Source: Rhizobium sp. BT03 (GTDB taxonomy: Bacteria; Pseudomonadota; Alphaproteobacteria; Rhizobiales; Rhizobiaceae). Taken from it: a stretch of DNA of 64,000 nucleotides. Positions 26,144-34,541 of this stretch are shown one piece after another. The first letter of the stretch is position 1; every line of letters begins with the position of its first letter. Under the pieces are notes generated by a model, which was not told the DNA's origin, ran no database searches, and worked only from the letters and a program-made list of their open reading frames with translations. The stretch spans positions 1 through 64,000 of the forward strand of contig NZ_CP125641.1 of the NCBI RefSeq assembly GCF_030053155.1. The letters run 5' to 3'. The translations under genes were made by a program, and so were the position numbers.

Positions 26144-26812
26144 ATGCCCCCAGAGAAGAACCGTTCGTCTGTTGCGCTGGAACAGCGCGACGTAAGCGCC
26201 GACCAGCGCATATTCTCACCTTCCGTTGCGCGAAATTCGGCGCCGATCCTCGCGGTCCTAAAACGTGTCCTTCCAACACGTGGCGCCGTGCTGGAGATTG
26301 GATGCGGGACCGGCGAGCACGCCGTGTGTTTTGCGGGAGCAATGCCCAACCTCACCTGGCAGCCGAGCGATCCGGATGCCGACGCCCGCACCAGCACGTC
26401 TAGCTGGATCAAATTCGCAGGGCTGAAGAATGTGCTGGCACCGCGGGATATTGATGTCTGCTCAGGACAATGGGGCGTCGAACAAACCGGGCATTTTGAC
26501 GTCATCGTGTCGATCAATATGATCCATATCGCGCCATGGGCGGCAAGCTTAGGATTGTTCGCAGGAGCTGGCCGTTTGCTTCACGCTGGTGGGCTTCTTC
26601 TTCTCTACGGCCCATTCATGCGCGACGGGGCACACAACGCCCCCTCGAACGCTGCTTTCGACGCGGCTCTAAAGGAGCGCAACCCATCCTGGGGTGTGCG
26701 TGATATCGCTGATCTTGAGCAAGCGGGTCAGGCCGCTGGACTTAATCTCCGCGAGACGATCGAGATGCCCGCCAACAATATGTTGCTGGTCTTCTCCAGC
26801 AGTAGTGCCTGA
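26144..26812 (+). CDS. DUF938 SAM-dependent methyltransferase
   Basis: The 222-residue protein has the class I methyltransferase motif GAVLEIGCGTGEHAVCFA (residues about 45-62) and the DUF938 start FSPSVARNSAPIL. IDVIVSINMIHIAPW is the acidic/aromatic post-motif. The reaction of the family is not well defined. I chose ATG 26144, preceded by CAAGG, because it gives the usual DUF938 length; in-frame upstream codons add a non-family extension. Neighbours give no clue about substrate. Confidence 0.8.
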   Translation: MPPEKNRSSVALEQRDVSADQRIFSPSVARNSAPILAVLKRVLPTRGAVLEIGCGTGEHAVCFAGAMPNLTWQPSDPDADARTSTSSWIKFAGLKNVLAPRDIDVCSGQWGVEQTGHFDVIVSINMIHIAPWAASLGLFAGAGRLLHAGGLLLLYGPFMRDGAHNAPSNAAFDAALKERNPSWGVRDIADLEQAGQAAGLNLRETIEMPANNMLLVFSSSSA

Positions 26813-27020
26813 ACGACAAGGGGCGCGAAAGAGACGTGGGCCTATAGCAGCATTCGGGCCCTTTGCTGCCGTTCGAGGTCGATCCGAGGAACGTGCGGTA
26901 TGTGCTAGGATGGGGCCGAAGACGGAACGCGACAGACGCACTGCGAGGGGCGGTGTGATCGAACCGGAATTCGCGCGACCGAGTGCCAACATTGTGCTCT
27001 TGGAAGGGGAGACAAGGACG

Positions 27021-28130
27021 ATGCCGACACCAGAGCAACCCAGTCTAATAGTTCGACAGAAATCCCCACCAAACATCGAGTTTCCGTTTGCGTCACTTTC
27101 CGATTGGCTGATCCCAACCGAGCTGTTCTTCGTGCGGAACCATTTCCCGTCGCCGGACCTCGATGCGCGAGACTGGAGATTGCGCGTTGGCGGGGCGGTG
27201 GAGCGGCCGATCGAACTTGACCTCGACAGCATCAAGGCGATGCGGAGCACGACTTTGACCGCCGTCGTCGAGTGCGCAGGGAATGGGCGCGTCTACTATG
27301 TGCCGCCGAAGGAGGGGTTGCAGTGGCAGAACGGAGCCGTCGGCAATGCCGCGTGGACAGGTGTTCTTCTGCGCGAGATTTTGGAAATGGCGGGCGTTAA
27401 GCCAACCGCATGTGAGGTTCTGCTCGTAGGCGCAGACAGCGGCGTCGTCGACACGAACAAGAAAACGGCTTCTCCCGGCCCCATCGCTTTTGCGCGCAGT
27501 TTACCGCTTGAAAAGGCCATCGCTGACGGCACGATCCTTGCCTATTCGATGAATGAGGAGCCGTTGACGCGCGATCACGGCTACCCGCTACGCGCGGTCG
27601 TGGGTGGCTGGTTCGGCATGGCTTGGGTCAAGTGGATCACTGATATCACGGTTGTGGAGCAACCGTTCCTTGGCTACTGGCAGGCGCGCGACTATTTCCG
27701 TTGGGAGCGCAGCCTCGGGGAACCCAGGCTGGTCCCCCTCGCGGAGATGGAGGTCAAAGCGCAGATCGCGCGTCCCGTACAGGGTGCGCGTCTCATCGCC
27801 GGCCAACCGTACCGGATTTTCGGAGCCGCCTGGAGTGGAGAGGCTGTTGTCCGGCAGGTGCAGGTCTGCACCGGAGATGGCAGGGGCTGGCGCGAGGGAA
27901 GGCTCCTCGAAACAGAACGTCCCTTTGCATGGCGCTTATGGGAGTACATGTGGACCCCTAAAGAAGTGGGGCGATATATACTGCGATGTCGCGCGATCGA
28001 TGCGGCGGGGGGTGTGCAGCCCGACCTCCCGCGTTCCGACTGCGAGAGCTACGCGGCCAATTGGATCGTTCCGGTGGAGGTTACGGTCGTTCCGGAGCCG
28101 CGGACGTACGAGGAGGAATTCGTGATCTAA
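27021..28130 (+). CDS. Sulfite-oxidase-family molybdenum enzyme
   Basis: The 369-residue protein has the sulfite oxidase fold: molybdopterin domain (residues about 20-235) with the Mo-ligand Cys85 in VECAGNGR, then SMNEEPLTRDHGYPLRAVVGGWFGMAWVKW, and a dimerisation domain (about 250-365). It lacks a twin-arginine or other signal peptide from ATG 27021, whereas bacterial SorA/YedY relatives are usually exported. It therefore may act in the cytoplasm, unless the true start lies upstream. The electron acceptor gene is not adjacent. Substrate could be sulfite or another small oxyanion. Confidence 0.82.
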   Translation: MPTPEQPSLIVRQKSPPNIEFPFASLSDWLIPTELFFVRNHFPSPDLDARDWRLRVGGAVERPIELDLDSIKAMRSTTLTAVVECAGNGRVYYVPPKEGLQWQNGAVGNAAWTGVLLREILEMAGVKPTACEVLLVGADSGVVDTNKKTASPGPIAFARSLPLEKAIADGTILAYSMNEEPLTRDHGYPLRAVVGGWFGMAWVKWITDITVVEQPFLGYWQARDYFRWERSLGEPRLVPLAEMEVKAQIARPVQGARLIAGQPYRIFGAAWSGEAVVRQVQVCTGDGRGWREGRLLETERPFAWRLWEYMWTPKEVGRYILRCRAIDAAGGVQPDLPRSDCESYAANWIVPVEVTVVPEPRTYEEEFVI

Positions 28131-28238
28131 TCCCCCGCATGGGGTGGAATGGCGGCCTTGATCAGGTGAGTTCGTTGGCTGAGCGCACCCGGGTAGAGTG
28201 TCTTCTCACCGTATTGAAGGCCGTGATAAAGAGGGCCC

Positions 28239-28748
28239 ATGGGCATCAAGAACTATCTGATCGAAGGCGGCTCGGGGACTGGAAAGACGTCTGTGGCTAC
28301 CGAACTGGAGCGGCGGGGCTACCATGTCGTCCATGGTGACCGCGTTTTGGCCTATGTCGGCGACCCCGAGACAGGCCAGGCGCTCGCAGGACCACCAGCA
28401 GAGGCAGACCGCATCGCCTGGGGATACGCTCACTGGATCTGGCCTGTCGACAAGGTCCGAGCAATCGCTGCCGACACCAGCCATCCTGCCACGTTCTTTT
28501 GTGGCGGTTCGCGCAATTTCCACAAATTCCTGGACCTGTTCGATAAGGTTTTCGTGCTCGACATCGACGTTGAGACGTTGAACCGACGACTGGATGGGCG
28601 CCCGAACGAGCCGGGCTTCGAGCCGGCCGAGCGGGCCCTGGTACTGCGCTACCATCGTAGCCGGGAGTATCTTCCTGCCGGCAATCATATCGACACGGCG
28701 AATACCGTCCCAAGTGTCGTCGACGATATCCTCGCTCACCTCACCTGA
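28239..28748 (+). CDS. Small P-loop kinase-like protein
   Basis: The 169-residue protein has the Walker A loop GGSGTGKTS at residues 10-18, a Walker B-like strand (DKVFVLDIDVE) and a lid-like RLDGRPNEPG segment, as in the AAA_33/shikimate-kinase-like group of nucleotide or small-molecule kinases. The substrate is not predictable. It is monocistronic in appearance, 108 nt after the molybdoenzyme gene. Confidence 0.75.
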   Translation: MGIKNYLIEGGSGTGKTSVATELERRGYHVVHGDRVLAYVGDPETGQALAGPPAEADRIAWGYAHWIWPVDKVRAIAADTSHPATFFCGGSRNFHKFLDLFDKVFVLDIDVETLNRRLDGRPNEPGFEPAERALVLRYHRSREYLPAGNHIDTANTVPSVVDDILAHLT

Positions 28749-28870
28749 AGCTCGGCAGTAGCATTTCTGCAGCTGTCGGCGCGCGCCAGACGATTTTCTG
28801 CTGCCGCCGCGTGCGGTCTACAGCAAGGAAAGTTCGGGATGCTTGCGCTTCCTGCGCGAGCAGGTTATAC

Positions 28871-28890
28871 ACTGAACCATATGGTTCAGT
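28871..28890. promoter_or_regulatory. Perfect palindrome overlapping the ArsR start codon
   Basis: A perfect 20-bp inverted repeat with half-site ACTGAACCAT is centred between 28880 and 28881. The second half contains the ATG of the ArsR-family gene. This is the expected form of a dimeric winged-helix operator, and it would let the protein block its own transcript start or translation region. Confidence 0.75.
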
Positions 28891-29228
28891 ATTTAGGTTC
28901 TCCTCTCGATCTCTCGTTTGCGGCGCTGTCCGATGCGACCCGCCGCGGCATCATAGATCAGCTTGGGCGAGGGGACGCGTCGATCACCAGTCTCGCGGAT
29001 AAGTTCCAGATGACGCTGACCGGCATGAAGAAGCATGTCCAGGTTCTCGAGCGGGCGGGGCTCGTCGTCACGCAGAAGGTCGGACGGGTGAGAACCTGCA
29101 CGCTTGGGAAACGCGGCCTCCAGGCGGAGGCCGAGTGGATCGAGGCGCATCGCAAGCTCTTCGAGGCCCGCTTCGAAGCATTGGACGAAATCATCAACGA
29201 AATGAACCTGGAGGGAAGCGATGACTGA
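28881..29228 (+). CDS. ArsR-family winged-helix regulator
   Basis: The 115-residue protein has the ArsR-type helix-turn-helix (LSDATRRGIIDQLGRGDASITSLADKF then MKKHVQVLERAGLV, residues about 14-65). It has no Cys metal site. This is the subgroup that is co-encoded with SRPBCC proteins. I take ATG 28881, inside the palindrome, rather than the upstream in-frame ATG 28839, since the family normally starts close to this Met and the upstream residues resemble no domain. It overlaps the next gene by 8 nt. Confidence 0.85.
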   Translation: MVQYLGSPLDLSFAALSDATRRGIIDQLGRGDASITSLADKFQMTLTGMKKHVQVLERAGLVVTQKVGRVRTCTLGKRGLQAEAEWIEAHRKLFEARFEALDEIINEMNLEGSDD

Positions 29229-29724
29229 GCAAGGTAACGGTGCAGCTGGTGCGCAGAACCGCACGTCAGTCGAACGCAGAGGGGATCGCGAACTCTTGGT
29301 AACGCGGATATTCAATGCGCCGCCGAGCATGGTTTACAGGGCGTGGAGCCAGCCCGAGCTGTTCCAGCGCTGGTGGGTGCCAAAATCGGTATCCGGCATT
29401 TCGCTCGTATCGTGCGATATGGACGTCCGTACCGGCGGCAAATATCGGCTGGAATTCGGTGCCGGCGGTTCGGACACCATGGCCTTCCATGGCAAGTATC
29501 TCGAGGTGGTGCCGAACGAACGCATTGTCTGGACCAACGACGAGGGCGAAGAGGGCGCGATCACGACCGTGACCTTCGAGGACCAAGGCGGGAAGACGCT
29601 CCTGATTTTCCACGAAGTCTATCCATCCAAGGAGGCGCTTGAGGAAGCATTGCAGGGCTCGGCGGCCGCATTGCCGGAACAGTTGGAGCAGCTCGACGAA
29701 TTGCTTTCCGGCCTAGGCGAGTAG
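29221..29724 (+). CDS. SRPBCC/AHSA1-family protein
   Basis: The 167-residue protein has the START-like fold motifs RIFNAPPSMVYRAWSQPELFQRWW and GKYLEVVPNERIVWTND, ending with an acidic helix. Such proteins bind hydrophobic small molecules or act as stress partners, and they often pair with an ArsR repressor that overlaps them, as here. The ligand is unknown. Confidence 0.85.
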   Translation: MTEQGNGAAGAQNRTSVERRGDRELLVTRIFNAPPSMVYRAWSQPELFQRWWVPKSVSGISLVSCDMDVRTGGKYRLEFGAGGSDTMAFHGKYLEVVPNERIVWTNDEGEEGAITTVTFEDQGGKTLLIFHEVYPSKEALEEALQGSAAALPEQLEQLDELLSGLGE

Positions 29725-29815
29725 CGCGGGTCGGGAAACTCGCACCGAGGGAACGTCTGCTCTCGGGAAAGGACCCGACCGGCCTTTTGAGCGGACCTCG
29801 ACGAGAAGACCAACC

Positions 29816-31222
29816 TCACGACAGCGCGAAGATCCTGACCTCCCGCCCGATGCCTTGAAGCTCCGCCATCCGGGAGGCGGAGCTGATGCCGCTGTCGTGC
29901 AGGATTTCTGAAACCTTGATATCGCCGACGATCGCCTCCGTCGTCATGATCACATTGGGGTCGGCAAGGCCCTGGACGCGGGAGGCGATATTGACGGTCT
30001 GGCCGAAATAGTCCTGCCGGTCGTTCAGGTTGACCGCGAGGCATGGTCCCTCATGGATGCCGATCTTCAGCAGGAGATCGTCGCTGCCGTGTTCGGCATT
30101 CAGCCGAAGCATCGCCTCGCGCATTCTGAGTGCTGCCGCCACCGCGCGGTCCGGGCTCGGAAAGGTCGCCATCACGGCATCGCCGATGGTCTTCACCACT
30201 GCTCCGGCCTCCGTGGCGACGATCTCGTGCAGGACCCTGAAATGCGCCCGCACCAGATCGAAGGCGGCAAGATCTCCGACGCGCTCGTAGAGCGCGGTCG
30301 AGCCGCGCAAGTCGGTGAAGAGGAAAGTCAGGCTGGTGATCTTGAGGCGCTGGTCGACGTCGAGCGTGTCGGTCCGATAGATGTCCCGGAAACTCTGATT
30401 GGTCAGCAGACGTTTGGCTGTGAGAAACGGCCGCCTGCGGCCCAGCAGGTCGTGCAGGTCATCGCCTGCGATGCAGACATTCGGCACCACTCTGCGATCG
30501 GTGTGGTTTTCGAGAGTGAGCCGCAGCAGCCCGGGACGCAGGGTGAGGGTTTCGTTCAGCGCATGCGCGCGGCTGATGACCATCGACAGGTTTTGACGTT
30601 CGTCGGTGGGCTCCCCCTTGACGTCGATGAACTGCGCCGAGTGCGTGACCGCATCGAAGATGATGACGAATTGCGCCGGCAGTTTTAAAGAGACGAAAGC
30701 CTTCTCGCCCGGCGCCAGCTCGATCATCTCCAGCAGGATGCGTTCGAACCGCGCCTCCAGGTCCTCCGGCAGGTCGACGCCGGAGCTGAAGAAGATCTGG
30801 CGGTAGTATTCGAGCGGCGGCAAAAGATCTGGGTCATGGGCGCCGATCCTGCGCACACGCGGGCTGACCGTGAACGTCACCTCGACCATCTCGTCGAGCG
30901 TCGGTTCGTATCCGGCCGCGCACAGCGCGCAATGGTAGGTGTCCTGGACGACCCCTTTCAGCGTTGCGCCGCTGTCGAGGACGCCGCCGCATCCGGGGCA
31001 AAGCACATTCCAGGTCATCTCGAACGCGCCGATGCGGGCCGCATGCAGGAGCGCCGCGATCGTTTTCTCTTCATCGAGATGATGTTTTTCGGCGAAGGCC
31101 AGCGCATTGATGCGATTGAGATCGCGATCCGAGCCATGTTTGACGACGTTTTCGATGCACTCGACCGCCTGCGGGTCAGCCGCCTGTCGCAGGGTGGCAA
31201 AAAGCACGTCCATTTCGCTCAT
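29816..31222 (-). CDS. Adenylate/guanylate cyclase with DUF5939 sensor and zinc ribbon
   Basis: The 468-residue protein has a DUF5939 N-terminal region (about 1-280) and a class III cyclase domain (about 295-465). The cyclase contains the metal-binding strand TFLFTDLRGSTALYERVGD, KTIGDAVMATF and FGQTVNIASRVQG. In the N-terminal part CPGCGGVL and YHCALCAAGYEP form a four-Cys zinc-ribbon-like site at about residues 74-103. No membrane segment. It should make cAMP (or cGMP) in response to an unknown cytoplasmic signal. It is transcribed leftward alone. Confidence 0.83.
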   Translation of the reverse strand: MSEMDVLFATLRQAADPQAVECIENVVKHGSDRDLNRINALAFAEKHHLDEEKTIAALLHAARIGAFEMTWNVLCPGCGGVLDSGATLKGVVQDTYHCALCAAGYEPTLDEMVEVTFTVSPRVRRIGAHDPDLLPPLEYYRQIFFSSGVDLPEDLEARFERILLEMIELAPGEKAFVSLKLPAQFVIIFDAVTHSAQFIDVKGEPTDERQNLSMVISRAHALNETLTLRPGLLRLTLENHTDRRVVPNVCIAGDDLHDLLGRRRPFLTAKRLLTNQSFRDIYRTDTLDVDQRLKITSLTFLFTDLRGSTALYERVGDLAAFDLVRAHFRVLHEIVATEAGAVVKTIGDAVMATFPSPDRAVAAALRMREAMLRLNAEHGSDDLLLKIGIHEGPCLAVNLNDRQDYFGQTVNIASRVQGLADPNVIMTTEAIVGDIKVSEILHDSGISSASRMAELQGIGREVRIFALS

Positions 31223-31344
31223 AAGACAAGTCTCCGTGTGCAGAACCCACGGCGGACGACGCCAGGACCGGGATCATAACACGGGAGTTTCCCAATAGAA
31301 ATCTATCGGCCTGGACGCTGCTGCTTCCCAAACAAAAGCGGGAT

Positions 31345-31833
31345 TCAACCGCCCTTGTAAATCCGCTTCAGCGCCGCCAGCAGCCCATCCATTTCGTCCG
31401 ATGAAAACCGGTCGATGAAACGCTGTTCATGCGTGTCGATCAGCTTGCGCGCCCGCGCGAGCATCGCGCGCCCGGCCTTCGTCAGATGCAGCTCCTGGCG
31501 CCGGCGGTCGGCCGCGGAAGGATGGCGTTCGACGAAGTCCCGGGCTGCCAGCCGGTTGACTAGGGCCATCATCGTGGCGCGGTCGGTGCCGAGCGTATTG
31601 GCAAGGTCGATCTGCGATGCGCCCGGATTGCCCGCGATAAGTTCCATCACCGCGAGCTGCTTCTGCGTCAGCCCGAGCTCCTCCATGGTTTCGGCGAAGT
31701 CGCGATAGATCGCCACATGCGCCATGCGCAGGTGAAATCCGAGGAGATTGCCGAGCCGGCCGACGTCGAGCGGCGGCGCTGCGGAAGCCTCCTCGGCCTC
31801 GATTTCGTCCTGCGGTGGTTTTGCGGCCATCAT
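31345..31833 (-). CDS. MarR-family regulator of the hydroxycinnamate operon
   Basis: The 162-residue protein has the MarR winged helix (LGLTQKQLAVMELIAGNPGASQIDLANTLGTDRATMMALVNRL, then RHPSAADRRRQELHLT). It is divergent from the CoA-ligase operon, with 199 nt between starts and an inverted repeat in between. Relatives (FerR, CouR, HcaR) repress hydroxycinnamate genes and are released by the hydroxycinnamoyl-CoA made by the ligase. That mode is inferred here. Confidence 0.85.
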   Translation of the reverse strand: MMAAKPPQDEIEAEEASAAPPLDVGRLGNLLGFHLRMAHVAIYRDFAETMEELGLTQKQLAVMELIAGNPGASQIDLANTLGTDRATMMALVNRLAARDFVERHPSAADRRRQELHLTKAGRAMLARARKLIDTHEQRFIDRFSSDEMDGLLAALKRIYKGG

Positions 31834-31972
31834 TCGTCTCGCTTCGTTCAGGCGCCATAACCATCAAAATCAGCGGGTTAGTCAATATCCCCGTTGGGAA
31901 ATTTCCCGTGCTCCCTCGAGCACCAGGATTTGTCGAAAACAGCCTCTTGCATCTCACCGGAAAAAGATATTA

Positions 31973-31987
31973 GTATGTGTTGCATAC
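31973..31987. promoter_or_regulatory. Candidate MarR operator
   Basis: An inverted repeat, GTATG-N5-CATAC, lies 46 nt before the CoA-ligase start. A possible promoter (TTGCAT at 31947-31952 and a weak TAGTAT about 18 nt later) overlaps it, so a bound MarR dimer would block transcription. The site is short, so the assignment rests on position as much as on sequence. Confidence 0.5.
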
Positions 31988-32032
31988 AAATTTGATGCCT
32001 GCCGCGGAGGAGCGGCGGCATGGGAGGAGAAA

Positions 32033-33616
32033 ATGGCGCATTCCTTTTCCGGGATGGCTTCGTCGGCGGATTGCGGACTGGTGACGGATGATCCGATCCT
32101 TTACCGCGCCCGCGTCGCGCCGGATCGTCAGGCTCTGTTCGAGATCGCCACCGGCCGGCAGCTGACCTATGCCGAACTCGATGTGCGGATTGCCCGCTGC
32201 GCCGGCTTCCTCGGCGCTATGCTCGGAGCGCGGCGGGACGGGGCGCGTGTCGCCATGCTGGCGCGCAATTCGCTGGATTCGATCGTGTTTGCCTTTGCCT
32301 GCCAGCGCGCCGGCGCCATCTACGTGCCGCTCAACTGGCGTCTCAACGCCGCCGAGCTTCGGCCGATCCTGGCCGATTGCGCGCCGGCGCTTCTGGTCTG
32401 CGATGAGGAGTTTTCGGCGGCCGCGGCGAGCCTTGCGGAGGCGGTTCCCGACATGGCGGCGATCTCGACGGCCGATGGCCCGGGCGGGCTTGCCGCCCGG
32501 ATCGAGGCGAGCCTCCCGGCGGAGCCCATGCCCGCCGATGCCGATCGGCCTTGCGTGCTGCTCTATACGTCAGGCACGACGGGACAGCCGAAGGGCGTCG
32601 TCATCACCCGCCGCAACGCCTTTTTCGCCGCCGTTAATTTTTCCTTCGTCGGCGAGATCGGCCCGGGATCGGTCGCTCTGTGCGACCTGCCGTTCTTCCA
32701 TACGATCGGGCTGATCGCGGTGGCGCGCACCACATTGATGCTCGGCGGCACGCTCGTCGTCTCCGACCGCTTCACGCCGGCCCGCACGCTTGCGGCCCTT
32801 GCCGACCGGCAGCGCGCCATCACCCACTATTTCGCCGTGCCGCAGATCGCGCTCGCCTTGCGGAGCGATCCCGCCTATAGCGCCGCGGCTCTTTCCGGCC
32901 TGCATGCGCTCTTTGTCGGCGGCGCGCCGCTGACGCAGGCGCTGATCGAAAGCTATCTCGGCGACGGCGTGGCGCTGGTCAATGGCTACGGCATGAGCGA
33001 GGCGGGAACCGTGCTGCATGTGCCGATCGACCGGCGCGCGGTGCAGGACAATCCCGGCAGCGTCGGTCTGCCGGCGCCGCTGCTTGACATCCGCATCGTC
33101 GATGAGGCTGGTCGCGATGTCGGCGAAGGCGAGATCGGCGAACTCTGGCTGCGCGGGCCGGCGGTGACGCCGGGCTACTGGAACAAGCCGCGGGAAACCG
33201 CTGCCGCCTTCACCGACGGCTGGTACCGCACCGGCGATCTCGGCCGGCGCGAAGCCAACGGTTTCTATCGCATCGTCGACCGGCTGAAGGACATGTATAT
33301 CAGCGGTGGCGAGAATGTTTACCCCGCCGAGGTCGAAGCGGCACTCGCAAGCCATCCCGATATTCTCGACGTCGCGGTTGTCGGCATTCCCGACGTCAAA
33401 TGGGGCGAATGCGGCATCGCCTATGTCGTGCTGCGGCCGGGTGCCGCGGCCACGGACGAGGCGATCGCCGGCCACTGTGCCGCAAGGCTCGCCGCCTTCA
33501 AGCGTCCGGCGCGCATCCTCTTCGTCGAGACCATTCCCCGCACCGCCTCCGGCAAGGTGCAGAAACATGTTCTGCGCCAGCTGCATTCCGACGAAACCCT
33601 TCAACGACAGGCCTGA
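32033..33616 (+). CDS. Acyl-CoA ligase, feruloyl/coumaroyl-CoA synthetase type
   Basis: The 527-residue AMP-forming ligase has the A3-type loop LLYTSGTTGQPKG (about residues 177-189), A5 NGYGMSEAG, A7 YRTGDLGR, A8 RLKDMYISGGENVYPAEVE and the C-terminal Lys in TASGKVQKH. The start ATG 32033 follows GGGAGGAG. It lies directly upstream of the hydratase-lyase, so it most likely activates a hydroxycinnamate (ferulate or 4-coumarate) to its CoA ester, the first step of the pathway. Confidence 0.82.
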   Translation: MAHSFSGMASSADCGLVTDDPILYRARVAPDRQALFEIATGRQLTYAELDVRIARCAGFLGAMLGARRDGARVAMLARNSLDSIVFAFACQRAGAIYVPLNWRLNAAELRPILADCAPALLVCDEEFSAAAASLAEAVPDMAAISTADGPGGLAARIEASLPAEPMPADADRPCVLLYTSGTTGQPKGVVITRRNAFFAAVNFSFVGEIGPGSVALCDLPFFHTIGLIAVARTTLMLGGTLVVSDRFTPARTLAALADRQRAITHYFAVPQIALALRSDPAYSAAALSGLHALFVGGAPLTQALIESYLGDGVALVNGYGMSEAGTVLHVPIDRRAVQDNPGSVGLPAPLLDIRIVDEAGRDVGEGEIGELWLRGPAVTPGYWNKPRETAAAFTDGWYRTGDLGRREANGFYRIVDRLKDMYISGGENVYPAEVEAALASHPDILDVAVVGIPDVKWGECGIAYVVLRPGAAATDEAIAGHCAARLAAFKRPARILFVETIPRTASGKVQKHVLRQLHSDETLQRQA

Positions 33617-33660
33617 CAAGCGGCCCCGGCATTCAATGCCGAAACCAATGGAGTAAACTT

Positions 33661-34485
33661 ATGACTGATATGAAATCGCCGGTTCTGGTCGAATTCGATG
33701 ACGGCATCGCTTTCGTGACCCTCAACCGTCCCGAAAAGCGCAATGCGATGAACCCGGCCTTGAATGCCCGGATGCTGGAGGTGCTCGACGAACTCGAGGG
33801 CGACGAGCGCTGCGGTGTCCTGGTGCTGCGCGGCGCTGGCGAGTCCTGGTCCGCCGGCATGGATCTGAAGGAATATTTCCGCGACAATGACGACAAGCCG
33901 CGGAATGCGACGCTGAAGGCGCGGCGCCAGTCCGGCGGCTGGTGGAGCCGGCTGATGTATTTCGAAAAGCCGACGATCGCCATGGTCAACGGCTGGTGCT
34001 TCGGCGGCGCCTTCACGCCGCTGGTGTCCTGCGATCTCGCCATCGCCGCCGAAGAGGCGAATTTCGGCCTTTCCGAAATCAACTGGGGCATTCTGCCGGG
34101 CGGCAACGTCACCCGCGCGGTTGCCGAGGTGATGCGCCATCGCGACGCGCTCTACTACATCATGACCGGCGAATTGTTCGGCGGGCGCAAGGCCGCCGAA
34201 ATGGGCCTCGTCAACGAGGCCGTGCCGCTCGCCGAGCTCGAAACCCGCGTCCGCAAGATCTGCGCCGGCCTGCTCGAAAAGAATCCGGTGACGCTGAAGG
34301 CCGCCAAGGACACCTACAAGCGCGTGCGCGACCTGCCATGGGATCTCGCCGACGATTACATCTACGCCAAGCTGGAGCAGATGCTGTTTCTCGACAAGAC
34401 CAAAGGGCGCGACGAGGGGCTGAAGCAGTTCCTCGACGACAAGACCTATCAGCCGGGGCTCGGCGCCTACAAGCGCAGCCGCTGA
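33661..34485 (+). CDS. ech: p-Hydroxycinnamoyl-CoA hydratase/lyase
   Basis: The 274-residue crotonase-fold enzyme matches HCHL closely: NRPEKRNAMNPALN, SAGMDLKEYFRD, NGWCFGGAFTPLVSCDLAIA and LSEINWGILPGGNV with the catalytic Glu. It hydrates feruloyl-, caffeoyl- or coumaroyl-CoA and cleaves the product to the benzaldehyde plus acetyl-CoA. Its product would feed the vanillin-type aldehyde dehydrogenases at 16176 and 23258. It sits 44 nt after the ligase. Confidence 0.9.
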   Translation: MTDMKSPVLVEFDDGIAFVTLNRPEKRNAMNPALNARMLEVLDELEGDERCGVLVLRGAGESWSAGMDLKEYFRDNDDKPRNATLKARRQSGGWWSRLMYFEKPTIAMVNGWCFGGAFTPLVSCDLAIAAEEANFGLSEINWGILPGGNVTRAVAEVMRHRDALYYIMTGELFGGRKAAEMGLVNEAVPLAELETRVRKICAGLLEKNPVTLKAAKDTYKRVRDLPWDLADDYIYAKLEQMLFLDKTKGRDEGLKQFLDDKTYQPGLGAYKRSR

Positions 34486-34490
34486 GATCA

Positions 34491-34509
34491 GGCCCGGCAT
34501 GGCCGGGCC
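34491..34509 (+). promoter_or_regulatory. Intra-operon hairpin after the hydratase-lyase gene
   Basis: Perfect 8-bp arms (GGCCCGGC / GCCGGGCC) with a 3-nt loop start 6 nt after the stop codon. No U-run follows and the next gene continues 33 nt later, so partial termination or mRNA protection is likelier than full termination. Confidence 0.45.
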
Positions 34510-34541
34510 GTTCGCAGCTAAATCATCGGGAGGAGGATAGA

